A stretch of DNA of 64,000 nucleotides from Amaurobius ferox (taxonomy: Eukaryota; Arthropoda; Arachnida; Araneae; Amaurobiidae): NCBI GenBank assembly GCA_951213105.1, contig OX578145.1:122989925-123053924 (forward strand). Reading direction: 5' to 3'. This document shows, piece after piece, positions 10,296-21,613 of the stretch. The notes beneath the pieces were generated by a model. That model was not told the origin of the DNA. It worked only from the letters and a program-made list of their open reading frames with translations, and made no database searches. The stretch's first letter is position 1. Each line of letters opens with the position of its first letter. Made by a program: the position numbers and the translations under genes.

Positions 10296-13241
10296 AACAA
10301 CATCATAAACTGGTCAGTCTCTGACGAAATAACGCTCAGCGACCATAATTACATCACATTCCAAATGAGGGACGACGAGGGCATGAAAAATGACACATCT
10401 AGACATAGACTGGAGACAAAATACGGTAACCACAAACGGTTCAGGAAAATGGTAAAAGAAATTTCTAGCAAGTGGGTGGGTAAATTAAACTTAATAAACT
10501 CGGCACAACATCTTGATCAAGCAACGGAGGAACTTCTGGGAGAACTAACAGCAGCAGCAACAAAAAATTACAGGCTCCGGCAGCGGAGATCACAGCAGGT
10601 ACTTAACTGGTGGTCCTTGGAACTCAAAACCAATAGGAGCAGGATTAGAGCCCTCCGCCGTAGGTTTCAAAAAGAGCAGAATCCAGAAATAAGGGAAAAA
10701 TACAAACTGGAACATAACAGAGAAAGGGCAAAATATAAGAGAGAAATACTCAAAGCGAGGAATACATCATGGAAGAAATTCTGCTCTGACACTACTGACG
10801 CATTTGGCTCTCAATTTAAGATACTCACTAACAAGATGACACCACCTAGCTCGGTATTTAACACCTTACAGCTCAACTCGGAAGTAGATCTCCCCAACAT
10901 ACTGGAAGACTTTATCACCACTCTCTATAACACTGACCACCAGGCCAACACAAACATAAATCACACCATGAACAACACGGCTCTCCCAGAAGCAACTCGG
11001 GGGGAAATCTCCAGGATACTCGGGAAAATTAAAGTAAATAAGGCCCCTGGCTATGATCTTGTAGATTACACACTGTTAAAAAGGATAAATGACACATCAC
11101 CGGCTCTGCTGCATTGCTACTTCAACAAATGCCTACAAATTCAACATTTTCCGGCTCCTCTTAAGAGAGCGATCTTGGTCTTGTTTCACAAACCTGGAAA
11201 ACCTACCAATGACCCTAAGTCATACCGGCCAATATGCCTTCTCCCTGCTCTGGGGAAAATTCTAGAGAGGATAATTCACGGAAGAATTTACCACGACTTC
11301 CACGTCAAGAACTACTGGCATCCTAATCAATTCGGCTTCAAGCCAGGTATCTCTACAGAGCATGCACTAGACAATCTGCTTAAAGGAATTGAAGATAACA
11401 AGACAAAAGGAGTCCATACTATGTTAGTGTCATTCGACATCAGCGGTGCCTTCGACAGCCTGTCCTGGCCTTCAATAATCAACCATCTGGAATCGTCACC
11501 TTGTCCGGGCTACCTCATTAACTTAATAAAAAGCTTTTTGACAGACAGGTTCGTCACATTGGAGGAAAATGGCATCTCGGTGACTAAGCAAACCTTTGGA
11601 GGTTGCCCTCAAGGCTCCTGCCTCGGACCGCTGCTGTGGAACGTGGTAGCGGACTCGGCACTCAAAATGAACTGGCCAGCCCACACAAGGATTCAAGCTT
11701 TTGCTGACGATTTCGCACTGTTAATAAGTGGTCAATCTCTAACTCACCTCCGTAGCAATGTTCCGGAGTCGGCAAACAAGTTCAATAGCTGGGCAAGTAA
11801 CGAATCCCTGGTCATCAATTGGGATAAAACAAAGGCGATGCAAATGCATTCGCAAAAAGCGCCAAAGAGAAACAGAGGCAGCGTGAGAAATTTCAAGGTG
11901 GGAATACACACTATTACTCCGGTGGATAATATTAAATATCTCGGCGTCCTGATCAACAATAAGCTCTCCTGGGCTCCGCATTGCGAAGCCCAGGCTTCCA
12001 AAGTATATGGCACTTTCAAAATTCTCAATAGATTAACGTCGAAAAATTGGGGTGTAAATCCAAAAATTGTAAAAACTTGGTACATATGCGTTGTGGAAAA
12101 GATTCTTCTTTATGCGGCACCGGTTTGGGCCACAGATTTAAACAAAACTTGCGCGGCTATACTGACAAAATGTCAAAGACACTTTGCCCTCGCAAGCGCG
12201 AGAGCTTACAGGACGGCACCGACATCTGCTCTACATGTTTTAACTGGGCTAATCCCAATAGACATCAAAGCTAAATACGAAATGGCATACGGCCGCATCT
12301 CTAGATTAAAGAAACAAACATTGGTTTTTGGCAAAACATTCGTCCCTGGTGATTATGAAGGCAAGATAAATCCGTGGCAAACTCACCCCGCCACATCTAT
12401 TTTAGTTAATCAGGAGGGTAGACCCAACACAGACGGCTCAAAGATGGATTCCGGAGTAGGGGCTGCTTATGTGGTGTTTGAAGGCTCCCAGATAACCTTC
12501 TCCTGGCGCAGCAAGCTGGGTAAACACAACAGTGTTTTCCAAGCGGAACTGGTAGCAATCCTCCAAGCACTGAAGTGGGCTAATAATAGGAACAAAGCTT
12601 TTACCATACACTCAGATAGCCAGTCAGCAATTGCGGCTCTGAACAAGCCCTTTAATACAAACCCACTGGTCCAAGAAATTCTAAAAGAAATTAAATCTCT
12701 AAAATATAGGTACACAATAAATTGGGTAAGGGCTCACACCGGTATACAAGGCAACGAGTTAGCGGACCAGGAAGCAAAAGAAGCCACAAAAGATATCAGC
12801 TCCAATTTAGAGCATCCTCCATGGCCAATTTCATACCTTAAAAGGAGGCTTAAGATCCTATCGATCGAAGCCTGGCAAGATGCATGGGATCATGCACAGG
12901 ATGGGAGAACGACATACACCTATTTCAGATTTGTATCACCCTCCAGGCATTGGAACTGCAGGCTACTAATGCAACTTTTTACTAACCACGGGGCTTTTCC
13001 TGCATACTTGAAAAGATTTAACATTAAACAATCATCAGTCTGCTCTTGTGGCGAGGAGGGTGATATGTTACATTACATCACAGTATGTCCGCTAACTGAA
13101 GAACATCACCTTAGGACACCAGCTCCCCACCGTTGGCAGGCTTGGAGGTACAATATTACGAAGCAACCAAGGTTGCAAGACAAGGTTAGAAAGATAGTAC
13201 TTTGGCTGATGGAAAATGTAGATGATATAACGGATCTGTAA
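10296..13241 (+). CDS. R1/LOA-like LINE ORF2: end of endonuclease, reverse transcriptase, RNase H (5'-truncated)
   Basis: The frame is already open at the insertion edge. It first reads SDEITLSDHNYITF, the SDH motif that ends an APE-type endonuclease, so the protein is truncated at its N terminus by incomplete reverse transcription rather than starting at the ATG at 10365. Counted from that ATG, the reverse transcriptase has FDISGAFDS (Asp 358), GGCPQGSCLGPLLWN and the FADD active site (Asp 448 and 449). An RNase H domain follows, with candidate catalytic residues Asp690 (TDGSK), Glu728, Asp751 (HSDSQS) and Asp801, and the HTGIQGNELAD motif. The tail has a CSC...H...C zinc-knuckle-like cluster. 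All of these residues are present and there is no internal stop, so the insertion is recent. FADD and an RNase H domain favour the R1/LOA/I group over jockey. Confidence 0.93.
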   Translation, partial: NNIINWSVSDEITLSDHNYITFQMRDDEGMKNDTSRHRLETKYGNHKRFRKMVKEISSKWVGKLNLINSAQHLDQATEELLGELTAAATKNYRLRQRRSQQVLNWWSLELKTNRSRIRALRRRFQKEQNPEIREKYKLEHNRERAKYKREILKARNTSWKKFCSDTTDAFGSQFKILTNKMTPPSSVFNTLQLNSEVDLPNILEDFITTLYNTDHQANTNINHTMNNTALPEATRGEISRILGKIKVNKAPGYDLVDYTLLKRINDTSPALLHCYFNKCLQIQHFPAPLKRAILVLFHKPGKPTNDPKSYRPICLLPALGKILERIIHGRIYHDFHVKNYWHPNQFGFKPGISTEHALDNLLKGIEDNKTKGVHTMLVSFDISGAFDSLSWPSIINHLESSPCPGYLINLIKSFLTDRFVTLEENGISVTKQTFGGCPQGSCLGPLLWNVVADSALKMNWPAHTRIQAFADDFALLISGQSLTHLRSNVPESANKFNSWASNESLVINWDKTKAMQMHSQKAPKRNRGSVRNFKVGIHTITPVDNIKYLGVLINNKLSWAPHCEAQASKVYGTFKILNRLTSKNWGVNPKIVKTWYICVVEKILLYAAPVWATDLNKTCAAILTKCQRHFALASARAYRTAPTSALHVLTGLIPIDIKAKYEMAYGRISRLKKQTLVFGKTFVPGDYEGKINPWQTHPATSILVNQEGRPNTDGSKMDSGVGAAYVVFEGSQITFSWRSKLGKHNSVFQAELVAILQALKWANNRNKAFTIHSDSQSAIAALNKPFNTNPLVQEILKEIKSLKYRYTINWVRAHTGIQGNELADQEAKEATKDISSNLEHPPWPISYLKRRLKILSIEAWQDAWDHAQDGRTTYTYFRFVSPSRHWNCRLLMQLFTNHGAFPAYLKRFNIKQSSVCSCGEEGDMLHYITVCPLTEEHHLRTPAPHRWQAWRYNITKQPRLQDKVRKIVLWLMENVDDITDL

Positions 13242-13390
13242 CCCATGCTGCTGCGCCATAGCCTCCAAACCTCTTTTCTCCTGTGAAGTGCGCTTCACCA
13301 GTCTTTGCTCTGGTCTCTTCCATCCATGTTCTTTTTGTCGCTGGTTTCGTGTTGCAGGGAGTAGTGAGGGTTAAAATAAACAAACCGCTG

Positions 13391-13436
<46 letters not shown>
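13242..13436 (+). mobile_element. LINE 3' UTR, AATAAA signal and poly-A tail
   Basis: A short 3' UTR follows the stop codon. AATAAA at 13375-13380 lies 12 bases upstream of a run of 44 A (13393-13436), as in a polyadenylated transcript copied into DNA. Confidence 0.85.
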
Positions 13437-13439
<3 letters not shown>

Positions 13440-15110
13440 AAGCTGGTTTCTCTCCACTGGGAGGATGAGGATGGGAATCGGTGGAAGGAAGTTCCCACCA
13501 TGATTCGGAGAGAGCCTCTACTCTCGTGCGACACTCCACCATAGGAGAATCATCCTCTCCTATGCCTCCTACTATCGTAGGATTCTCTTTCCCACTTTTA
13601 CTTCTCTATTTTTCTTCTGCCTTGCTGTTCTCCCTCCTAGGCTAAACTATCCTCTCCAGCCTATGTGGGTTCCTCTACCCTCTTCTTTCTCTTAATAAAT
13701 TGTTCCTGGGGTATTGTCCCACTATGTAATCTAATTTGTGTGAACTATAAGTGTTGTCTAACGGGTTAATTTTATTGTTGTGAAATATAGTTGTTGTCCA
13801 ACGGGTTACCATTAGAAGGAGGCATATGTCCAGCAGAGGCCTTAGTCCTCTCTTCTCCACCCTAGTGGTGACGGCTCTGTTTGGTCTTATCGCGCTGCCG
13901 GGGGATTGTCCCGGCCTTGATCTTCTGGGGCGTAGTCCCCCCTTGTGTAATTCCTCTACAATATTGTTTATTATGCCACTTCTATTTTAGATCTAATGCA
14001 TTTCCCTTTCAGCTTCCCGCATCACATCCAAGTGCTAATTTATGTATGCCTCTTCTTCCCCTTTCTTTTCAGGTAGAAGAAAGAAAAGAAGCCTCATGCA
14101 GTTAGCCGTTCGCGAATGCCCGTCCGTTGTACTCTGCCCTTAACTTTTCCCTTTCAGGTACTCCTTGGGTTCCTTTCTCAGTAAGTCGGGTTTACTTACC
14201 GCGCCTGTTAGCATGTATCTTAGTTATTCTGCTTAGCTGCCTTTATCTTTCGGTCCTCTTCGCCTCAAGGCATCTGACCGCCTCTTAATTAGATTAGTCA
14301 CCTCCATGCCTTTTTGCCCTCTAGTGGCCTTCTCCTTTCTTTTTTCCGGGCTGTAGTATGCTTTGGAATCCCCGTCCTCACGTTTCCTTTCCCTCTGTGC
14401 CGGTTTATCATATTGTCGTAGGTGAGGGTCTCTTCGTCCCCGGTATTTCATTCCCCTCTGGGTTTGCCGTCTTCCTGGGTCTTAACGCATTTTCTGGGCA
14501 GTGCCCTCGTCCCCTGCTAGCCCCCTATCTCTCTTATCTTTCTCTCTCTTAGTTTTAGATCTTCTTTTCCATTAGGTTTATAATTAGGTTAAGCTAACCT
14601 GGCAGTACAGGTATAGGTCCGGGTTACGACAGCGCCTCTTTAAGTTGTATACTGCCTCTGCATAACTACCGAAGGGTAGAAAGTCGGAAACCTCAGCAAA
14701 AAGAACAAATCTTCTGGCTTGCCATTAAACTGGCAATATTCCTCGGCACTTCTGGATGGTCACTGCAACCGACATCTATCGTTTCCCGCTGCATGGTGTC
14801 CCTTCTCCCCTCAGGAGATGGGGCTCTTCTTTCAGCCTAGTCGGCCTCTTCTTGGGGAAGCTCCCCGGGGGTCGTCTGTGCTGCTGCTGCTTCTCGCTGC
14901 TGTTCCTGGGGGTGGGGTGTGTGCGGTCTTGGGTCCAGAAAATAAATCTTCTATTCTCGGCGTTATGTCTATCTTTGGTGCAGCGTCTGGTAAATTCCAC
15001 GCCACCCTGTTTTCCTGGACCGCAGCTTGCTCGTCTGTTGGCGACTACCAGTCGTGGGGGTTACGAACCTGTTAGCCTTGATGGTAGATCAGGTCCTCAC
15101 GGCTGTCTGA
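13437..15110. other. GC-rich 1.7-kb segment between LINE poly-A and right target-site duplication
   Basis: This segment is markedly richer in G+C and pyrimidines than the rest of the window. It lies inside the same 15-bp target-site duplication as the LINE, so it probably arrived in the same event. It does not end in poly-A. A partial internal repeat, GTTGTCTAACGGGTTA / GTTGTCCAACGGGTTA, is at about 13755 and 13793. Open frames up to 120 codons occur on both strands but match nothing I recognise. One short reading near 13820, KEAYVQQRP then stop, weakly resembles the end of some non-LTR polymerases. Confidence 0.6.
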
Positions 15111-15125
15111 TAGTTTAATCCAAAA
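15111..15125 (+). repeat. Right target-site duplication of the retrotransposon insertion
   Basis: Exact copy of 10281-10295. Confidence 0.88.
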
Positions 15126-15688
15126 TATTTTTGGTGCTGCCATCTGTTGTCGTAATTTAATTCATACCGATTATTTTTATTTCTTAATGACCATTTTTAA
15201 ATATCTATTCCTTCTAATACAGTGTTAAATACAACAACAGATCATATATAATAATGCCACAATCACGGAAAGGTAATTTATCATTCTATAAATTTGATAA
15301 GGGATCTGAATGTACATCACCGAGGACTGCAGTTTTGTCTTCAAGTCCAAATTAAATTACGTTTCCGTGATTATGGCATTAAATATGATCTGCTGTTGTA
15401 TTTAATAGCGTATTAGGAGGAATAGACATTTAAAAATGTTCATTAAAAAATAAAAAAAGTCGGTTAAATTACGACAACAGATGGCAGCACCAAAAATATT
15501 TTAAATTAAAATAAAACATATATTCTATGTTTTATTGGGTACTAAATTTAGTTTTAATATAATCTAAGCATATCATTTTATCTATAAGAAAATATTTCGC
15601 AACTGTTTGAGCAGAATTTCGGCGAAATATGTGTGCCGCGAAAGTTAACAAAGCGCGGATAGGGCAGTAAATTTACTGACGCTCACCC

Positions 15689-16184
15689 AAGAAGCTTTAC
15701 GTCAAAGAAGCTTTACGTTACCGGTTGATTTGTATCATATCTTCTATGGCACGGTAGCTGATGGCGCCATCTGGTGTTGCGATCTTAAACGTAAATCGTC
15801 GTTCACTAAATAATTTTTACATTAGAACCATTCTGCATTCGCCGATTTTTGAATCTATTATGGATACACTAATTGATTGGTGAAACTTGGCATTCAACTT
15901 CAAATTCCAGTGAATTCATTTGTAGAATACTGATCATATTTTTTTCAGGAAACACTTTCATATCGTTTGATCGAAAAGAAGATTTGCAACGCGATCATTA
16001 TCAGAATGATAAACACATGTACATTTTTCAGATTTTGTGAGTTTGATTAAGTTGTTTATTTTTTATGTCTTAGTGAAAATTCCAATGAAATTAGACCAAT
16101 GAAAAATTAATTTTAAAGCACGTCTCTCGGGAAGAAAGAAGTAGTGGCACCCACCCGTCTTCTAACCGTGCTCAGAGCTGCTTA
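15689..16184. other. Unassigned sequence
   Basis: A short direct repeat, AAGAAGCTTTACGT, occurs twice just outside the foldback element at about 15689-15718. The rest is not recognised. Confidence 0.4.
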
Positions 16185-16600
16185 AATAATGCAAATGAGG
16201 ATGGAAATAACACAAATAAACTTCCTAAATGCTTGTTTTGAACAAAAATTGCACAAATTTAATGCCAACCAATGAATAAGGTAATGAATAGGTGTTGTGT
16301 TAAGAGAAAAGTTCCGATACCAAAAGGGGGGTTACCATAGTGATCACATGGGAATAAAAAAAACAAAAATGTATTTAAATGATAAGTTTATAACGAGGTT
16401 TTAGTAACGTATAAAAGTAAATTGTACAAATTTAATGAGGAGAGTAGGCTTGCTTATCGTTTACAGCGTAACAAGAGAGAGGCGTGAAATTGTGTTCCGT
16501 TATTCATTGGTTGGCATTAAATTTGTGCAATTTTTGTTCAAAGCAAGCATTTCGGAAGTTTATTTGTGTTATTTCCATCCTCATTTGCATTATTTATTAA
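16185..16600. mobile_element. Foldback element with about 100-bp inverted repeats
   Basis: The left arm, about 16185-16285 (AATAATGCAAATGAGGATGG inward), is mirrored by about 16500-16598 (CCATCCTCATTTGCATTATT). The arms contain few mismatches and enclose about 210 bp. No transposase is present. Confidence 0.75.
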
Positions 16601-17103
16601 TAGAAAATATACCCAGCTTTGCACAAGATTTTAGAGGCAAACCTCTAAATACTACATCGGAACCCACGACGATTTCCTGAAAACCAAATAACGTTTTAAC
16701 AATACGTTCGTTTATAACAAAAATAAAAGAAAAATTCTGTCGCATGTGTCCTCACACGGCCTCGCCCTGTGCCGTGTACATTTTTCAACAACAGTGCCGT
16801 GTACATTTTTCAGTAAAACAATAAAATGCAAATTATTTTTTGTCAACAATTTTATGAAAAACGAAAAACAATTATGCTAACACAAAATATATACACAAAA
16901 TGTTAGTTATTAACAAGTAATCCGGATGTAAAAAAAACCGTTTGTCCCCTTTTTTTAACAACAGTCATTAATAAATAGAAATAGGTATTAAATATTCCTG
17001 TAATATTTAGTTCAGAACTACGAGTTAGTTATTATTTATGAATTATACTACTTTATACGTCTATTTTGTGATTCGTGTATTTTTTTCATATTTCCCTATT
17101 TTT
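16601..17103. other. Unassigned sequence with a short direct repeat
   Basis: GTGCCGTGTACATTTTTCA occurs twice at about 16770-16811. Nothing else is recognised. Confidence 0.4.
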
Positions 17104-17580
17104 TTAACACTTTACAACATAGTTGAAAAGTGTTTATGACTTTGTTCATTCTGTCTGTCTGTCCATTAGCACGATAACTGCCGTAAAAATGACTATTGTA
17201 CAAAATGAAATTTTAGTATGTTTTTCAAACGGTCTGTGGGACCTATGGGAATACAAATAAGTAATATCACCCAATTAGTTTTGGATTGAACCTGGGTTGA
17301 AAAAATGAAATACATTGAACCCTGTAGGACCTAATTTTTCAAACATTTTTTAAGCGAATTTAAAATTCACAGATTGCTTCGAATGTTTTAGGGAATATTC
17401 AAATTATCCCATAAAATATATAAAAAAAATTTCAGTAAAATATGTTAGGTAGTTTTTTAAATAAAAATTGTTTAATATAGGGAGAAAAACAAATTCAATT
17501 AAATTCTGACTCTTGCTATATTCTCCAGAAAGAAAAAGGAGATATATTTTATAATAAATATATTTCCAAAAGTTTAATTA
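17104..17580 (-). mobile_element. Family C repeat, copy C1
   Basis: Begins on the plus strand with the C terminal hairpin (TTAACACTTTACAACATAG...), then (GTCT)n, then the conserved 'GCACGATAACTGCCGTAAAAA' stretch. It matches the reverse complement of 60635-61141 up to the 5' region with TTTCTTTCTGGA. Confidence 0.82.
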
Positions 17581-18189
17581 TTTTTTTTATCATGTCCATG
17601 AGTAAATTATTTTCAAAAATCATAACCAAGTAGGTCATATAGTACGAAAGATAGAATCGATACCGTTATAAGTAGAAATGGGTGAATAATACTTTTCTCG
17701 AATTCGAAGATACTAATCAGGCTGTGTAGAGTTAGCGAGTTTGTCGCCAATGTTAATTTGACGCAAATGAGCGCTATTTTGTAAAAATGTTAAGATATTA
17801 CATAACATAGTTCTTCACTTCTGCTGGTCTGTCAAATTGTGGGCTGGAATCAGAAATAATTTTGCCATCCGCAAACCCATCAAGCTTTTAATATAACGAG
17901 AAATGTATATATTTTAATTTTCTACAATTTCTGAATGAAATTCTAGCACAAATTAAAAATGTTTATGTTTAAGTGTGATTTTTGGCAAGGGGAGGCGGGT
18001 TGGCATGCATTTAATTAGTATTCCTATTTTTCAAATGTTTGTAAAATGTATTTAAACTTTAAATGCTATTAAATTTATTTTCTAATCTACATTTTAAACG
18101 TGTTTTAATATTTATTAGCTGCGCAGGCTCTTTTTCAGCTACTACAGCAAATGATATAGTTCGTCGAGAGATAAAATAAAAAACAAATA
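17581..18189. other. Unassigned sequence
   Basis: AT-rich; no recognisable domain or repeat boundary. Confidence 0.35.
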
Positions 18190-18614
18190 TTAACATTTTC
18201 ACTTTTCATATGTAATACCATGCGATAAATTTGGTGACATCATTTTCGTGGATCTAGCTCGTTCCATTCATAAAAAAAGATACTTTGAGTAATACTTTTG
18301 TATTTGAACGCCAATAGTCATTTATCTGCTGTAAGAATAACTTACTTCTCTGTCCATAACGCTTGGCGAGATTTTGGCGAAGAATTTGGTGGAATATCGC
18401 CAACTTGGAGACTTTTTGAATGTTGCTAAATTAACGATAAATTTGCCAAATGGATAAAAATGACGCTAAATCAATAAAAATGGCGACTCATTGACGAAAA
18501 TTCAATATCTTGGAAAGAATATAAATATCTACTAAAAAAATAATCTAATTTTTTTTACTGTAAAAGTAGTAAATTCATTGCAAAAGTAGTAAGTCATGTG
18601 CTGCCCACATCAGA
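18190..18614 (-). mobile_element. Family A repeat, truncated (5' half only), copy A2
   Basis: Contains the A-family segment from CACTTTTCATATGTAATACC through to the TCTGATGTGGGCAGCACATGA start at 18614. The microsatellite and hairpin half is missing. Confidence 0.8.
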
Positions 18615-19319
18615 TTTTTTTTACGTATTATTTGTTTATCTAAATTCTGAGCCAACGCTATTACAATATTTTTTATTTTAAATATTGAAATATTCATTAA
18701 TTTTACATATAGAGGCAAACGATTTATATTACAATCAGTACAGAGTTATTTGAATAAAGTTCAATTAGTGTAACTAGCATAGAGTTAGAAAGAAGGAGAT
18801 AAAACTCCTATAGAAGAAATGCTTAAAAATGCCATAATGTTTTGACAATTATATGTAGGTGTTACTAGTGCTAGTAAAGTGGCTGCTATTACTAATTGAC
18901 ACAACAGAAAGGCGTAGTATTTAGTATATGTATTTTTAATTAGTTTTAAATTAAGAGTTAACTAATTATGTGTATAATTAACCAATATTTTTTCATAGTA
19001 GTAGGATAGAGTACAGAATCTATGGAGATAAAAATAAATTGAAAGGTTAAATAATTTTGAATGAGTAGGAATATTCGTTATTGTTTCAGTTCTAACTTGC
19101 ATTACGTTAATTATTTATTTTTACAAAACTGATAGTTTAAAAAATATTTTAGGTCTTTCGCCATAGAAATTCATGCAATGCAGCTTATCCCAGCGCCACC
19201 TAAATTATTGTCTTACACGATATTGGCGTTTTCTTAATGTGAAGTTTTAACTCCTTACTTTTACCACCATGGTTACTGGCATTGTATTTTTTTATTGTCT
19301 TTTTTAAAGTTTTAAGTTT
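18615..19319. other. Unassigned AT-rich sequence
   Basis: Nothing recognised. Confidence 0.35.
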
Positions 19320-19475
19320 TCAAATATAATAAATTACCGTGATATTTTAAAAAAATATCAGCGCTGAATGTATCACAATTTAGAGACGCTTAAATAAAAT
19401 TACATTTCCAGTTGGAAAGTGTTTATAATCAATGCTTTATGCATGATTGAACTTTCTTGTTTATCTACTGTTTTA
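19320..19475 (-). mobile_element. Family C fragment (5' end region)
   Basis: The reverse complement reads AACAAGAAAGTTCAATCATGC, then AAACACTTTCCAACT and TGTGATACATTCAG. It matches the start of the tandem units at 57310 and 59066. Confidence 0.7.
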
Positions 19476-19900
19476 AACACAGAATGAGTATAAAACAACT
19501 TTACATATACTAAACAACTTTTTTAACGTATATGATTGAGTCTCTGCCTAAAATCGATGTGTTACAAAAAATGTAAATGCTTTGGACGCTTACATCTCCG
19601 AACCTAATACACAAAAATATAAACAATTTGTAAATGTCTTGTCGGAGCCATTTATGAATATTCAATAATAATTTCAATATTTTAATATTTTGAATTATTA
19701 ATATTTTTTATTTTTTTGAAAAATAAATAAAACGCTTTTGTCAGGGCGTGTTTTCGCTTCACTTTGTTTAGCGTTGCTTCACTTTGTTTAGCGTCACTTC
19801 ACTCAAAATAGCTTCAGAACTATAAAAGACAGATATAAAACAGGAAGCAGCAAAAATGTTTAGTAGAATATCCAATTTCTAAATTCATGATTTTCTTTTT
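19476..19900. other. Unassigned AT-rich sequence
   Basis: A short tandem repeat, TTCACTTTGTTTAGCGT, occurs two to three times at about 19757-19803. Otherwise nothing. Confidence 0.4.
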
Positions 19901-21613
19901 TACTTTCCTTATATATATAATGTATAAGGAAAGTATTGTGACGGGGTCGAAAATTCGAATTCGAGTTTTCGACGGGAGAGCACGTTTCAAGCATCCCTGA
20001 TCACGAATCAAACATTTTTGAGATGATGTCTGTGCGTGTGTGTGTGTGTGTGTGTGTAGACGATATCTCACGAACGAATGGAGCGATTCGAATGAAATTT
20101 GATACAAAAATTACAATCGGTGAATACTGGAAGCTTATTGTTTTTAAACGCAATTGAATGTTCAGAACCCCCCCCCCCCAAAATTTTCGAGTGAAATTTA
20201 AAAAAAAACATCAAAAAATCAAGACCTTTAATAAAGTTACGCAAATAGCCATTTCTTATGTAATTTTTCCTAAGAAAACGATTGACATAAACTTTAAAAC
20301 GGTAGCATGAACCGTTCTCGAGATATTGCACATTTTTCAAGTAAATTTATCAAAAAATCTCATAAATTAAAAAAATATTTACTGTTAAGAAACATGTTCA
20401 CTTTTCATATGTAATATCATGCGATAAATTTGGTAACATCATTCTCGTGGATCTAACTCGTTCCATTCACGAGAAAAGATACTTTTAGTAATACTTTTGT
20501 ATTTGAACGCCAATAGTCATTTATCCGCTGTAAGAATAACTTATTTCTCCATTCATAACGCTTAGCGAGATTTTGATGACGAATTTAGCGGAGTGTCGCC
20601 AATTTGGCGACATTTTTAAATGTTGCCAAATTAACGAAAATCTCGCCAAATGGATAAAAATGACGCTTAATTAATCAAACTGAATCAAGACTAATTGAAG
20701 AAAATTCAATATCTTGGAAAGAATATAAGTATCTACTATAAGAATAACATTTTTTACTTTCCCTGCAATACATGGTAATGTATAGGGAAAGTATTGGAAT
20801 CATACCGAAAATCACAACTCGAGTTTTCGACGGATCTACACGTTTCGAGACCTCTAGAATACGAAAAAACCATTTTTAGCGTGACGTCTCTGTGTGTGTC
20901 TGTGTGTCTGTCTGTGTGTCTGTCTGTGTGTCTGTCTGTCTGTCTGTCTGTGCAGATTTTGTATCCACTGTAACTAAAAAACTAATGGACCGAATTTCTC
21001 AAAATTTGGTAGGTAAGTCACTTGTAGGCGAGTCTGGTGCTGATTAGTTTTGAGTAAGATTCGGGATAAAAGAACCCGCCTATTTTTGCGAAATGGCCCG
21101 CAAAAACTTGTATCCACTCTAACTGAAAAACTAATGGACCGAATTTCACAAAATTCGGTAGATGAGTCATTTCTGGGATACTCTGGTGCTGATTAGATTT
21201 TGGTACGATTCGGAATAAAACAACCTGCCTTTTTTTTTTGCAGAATGGCCCGCAAAAATCGTCAAAATCTAAATTAAAGAACCAGGTATACTCAAATATG
21301 TCCAATGAATGCTCGTTTAATACGTATTTTTTAACGACGAAAAGAATAAGACCAACCCCATTACACAAGGACTAGCCGTTCTCGAGATATTTTAGTTTTT
21401 CGTATTTTTTCTTCGCCACCTTTGAAAATAAGCCCGGTTACCGAATGAGAACGAAAATTGAATTAAAAGTGAAATAAATTTAGTTAAAATAAAGAGAACG
21501 TTAATATAAGTCTGCAGGGAAAGTCATGTGCTGCCCACATCAGTTTTTTTTATCTGTAAAAGTAGTAAATTCATTGCATTATATAAGGAAAGTCATGTGC
21601 TGCCCACATCAGA
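19901..21613 (-). mobile_element. Family A repeat, copy A3, interrupted by B5
   Basis: The hairpin is at 19901-19935 and the TCTGATGTGGGCAGCACATGA start ends at 21613. The A sequence breaks off at about 20754 in a T-run and resumes at about 21544 with TTTTTTTATCTGTAAAAGTAG, just where the other A copies continue. B5 therefore landed inside it. Confidence 0.88.
20755..21543 (-). mobile_element. Family B repeat, copy B5, nested in A3
   Basis: Full-length: hairpin at 20755-20793, a (TCTG)n/(TGTC)n microsatellite at about 20888-20952 and the family start ending at about 21543. It sits within a T-run of A3 with no visible target-site duplication, consistent with T^T insertion of Helentron-type elements. 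Confidence 0.87.

Larger units (their letters stand above)
10107..15688. mobile_element. Foldback/MITE-like element split by a retrotransposon insertion
   Basis: The outer ends, 10107-10295 and about 15500-15688, are inverted copies of each other and start GGGTGAGCGTCAG / end CTGACGCTCACCC. Without the insertion at 10296-15110 and one copy of the 15-bp duplication, the left arm continues at 15126 and mirrors the right arm up to a loop near 15275-15350. That gives an ancestral element of about 750 bp, nearly all hairpin. The join is supported because the right arm carries the matching uninterrupted sequence (TTTTATTTTAATTTAAAATA). I cannot assign a superfamily; no transposase is present. Confidence 0.85.

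Noticed and set aside
13393..13436. A-run as a random homopolymer
   Set aside because: It follows AATAAA by 12 bases after a LINE stop codon and is better explained as a copied poly-A tail.
14719..15118. Two overlapping frames of about 120 codons on the plus strand
   Set aside because: They overlap each other in different frames within GC-rich DNA, have no known domain, and cross the right target-site duplication.
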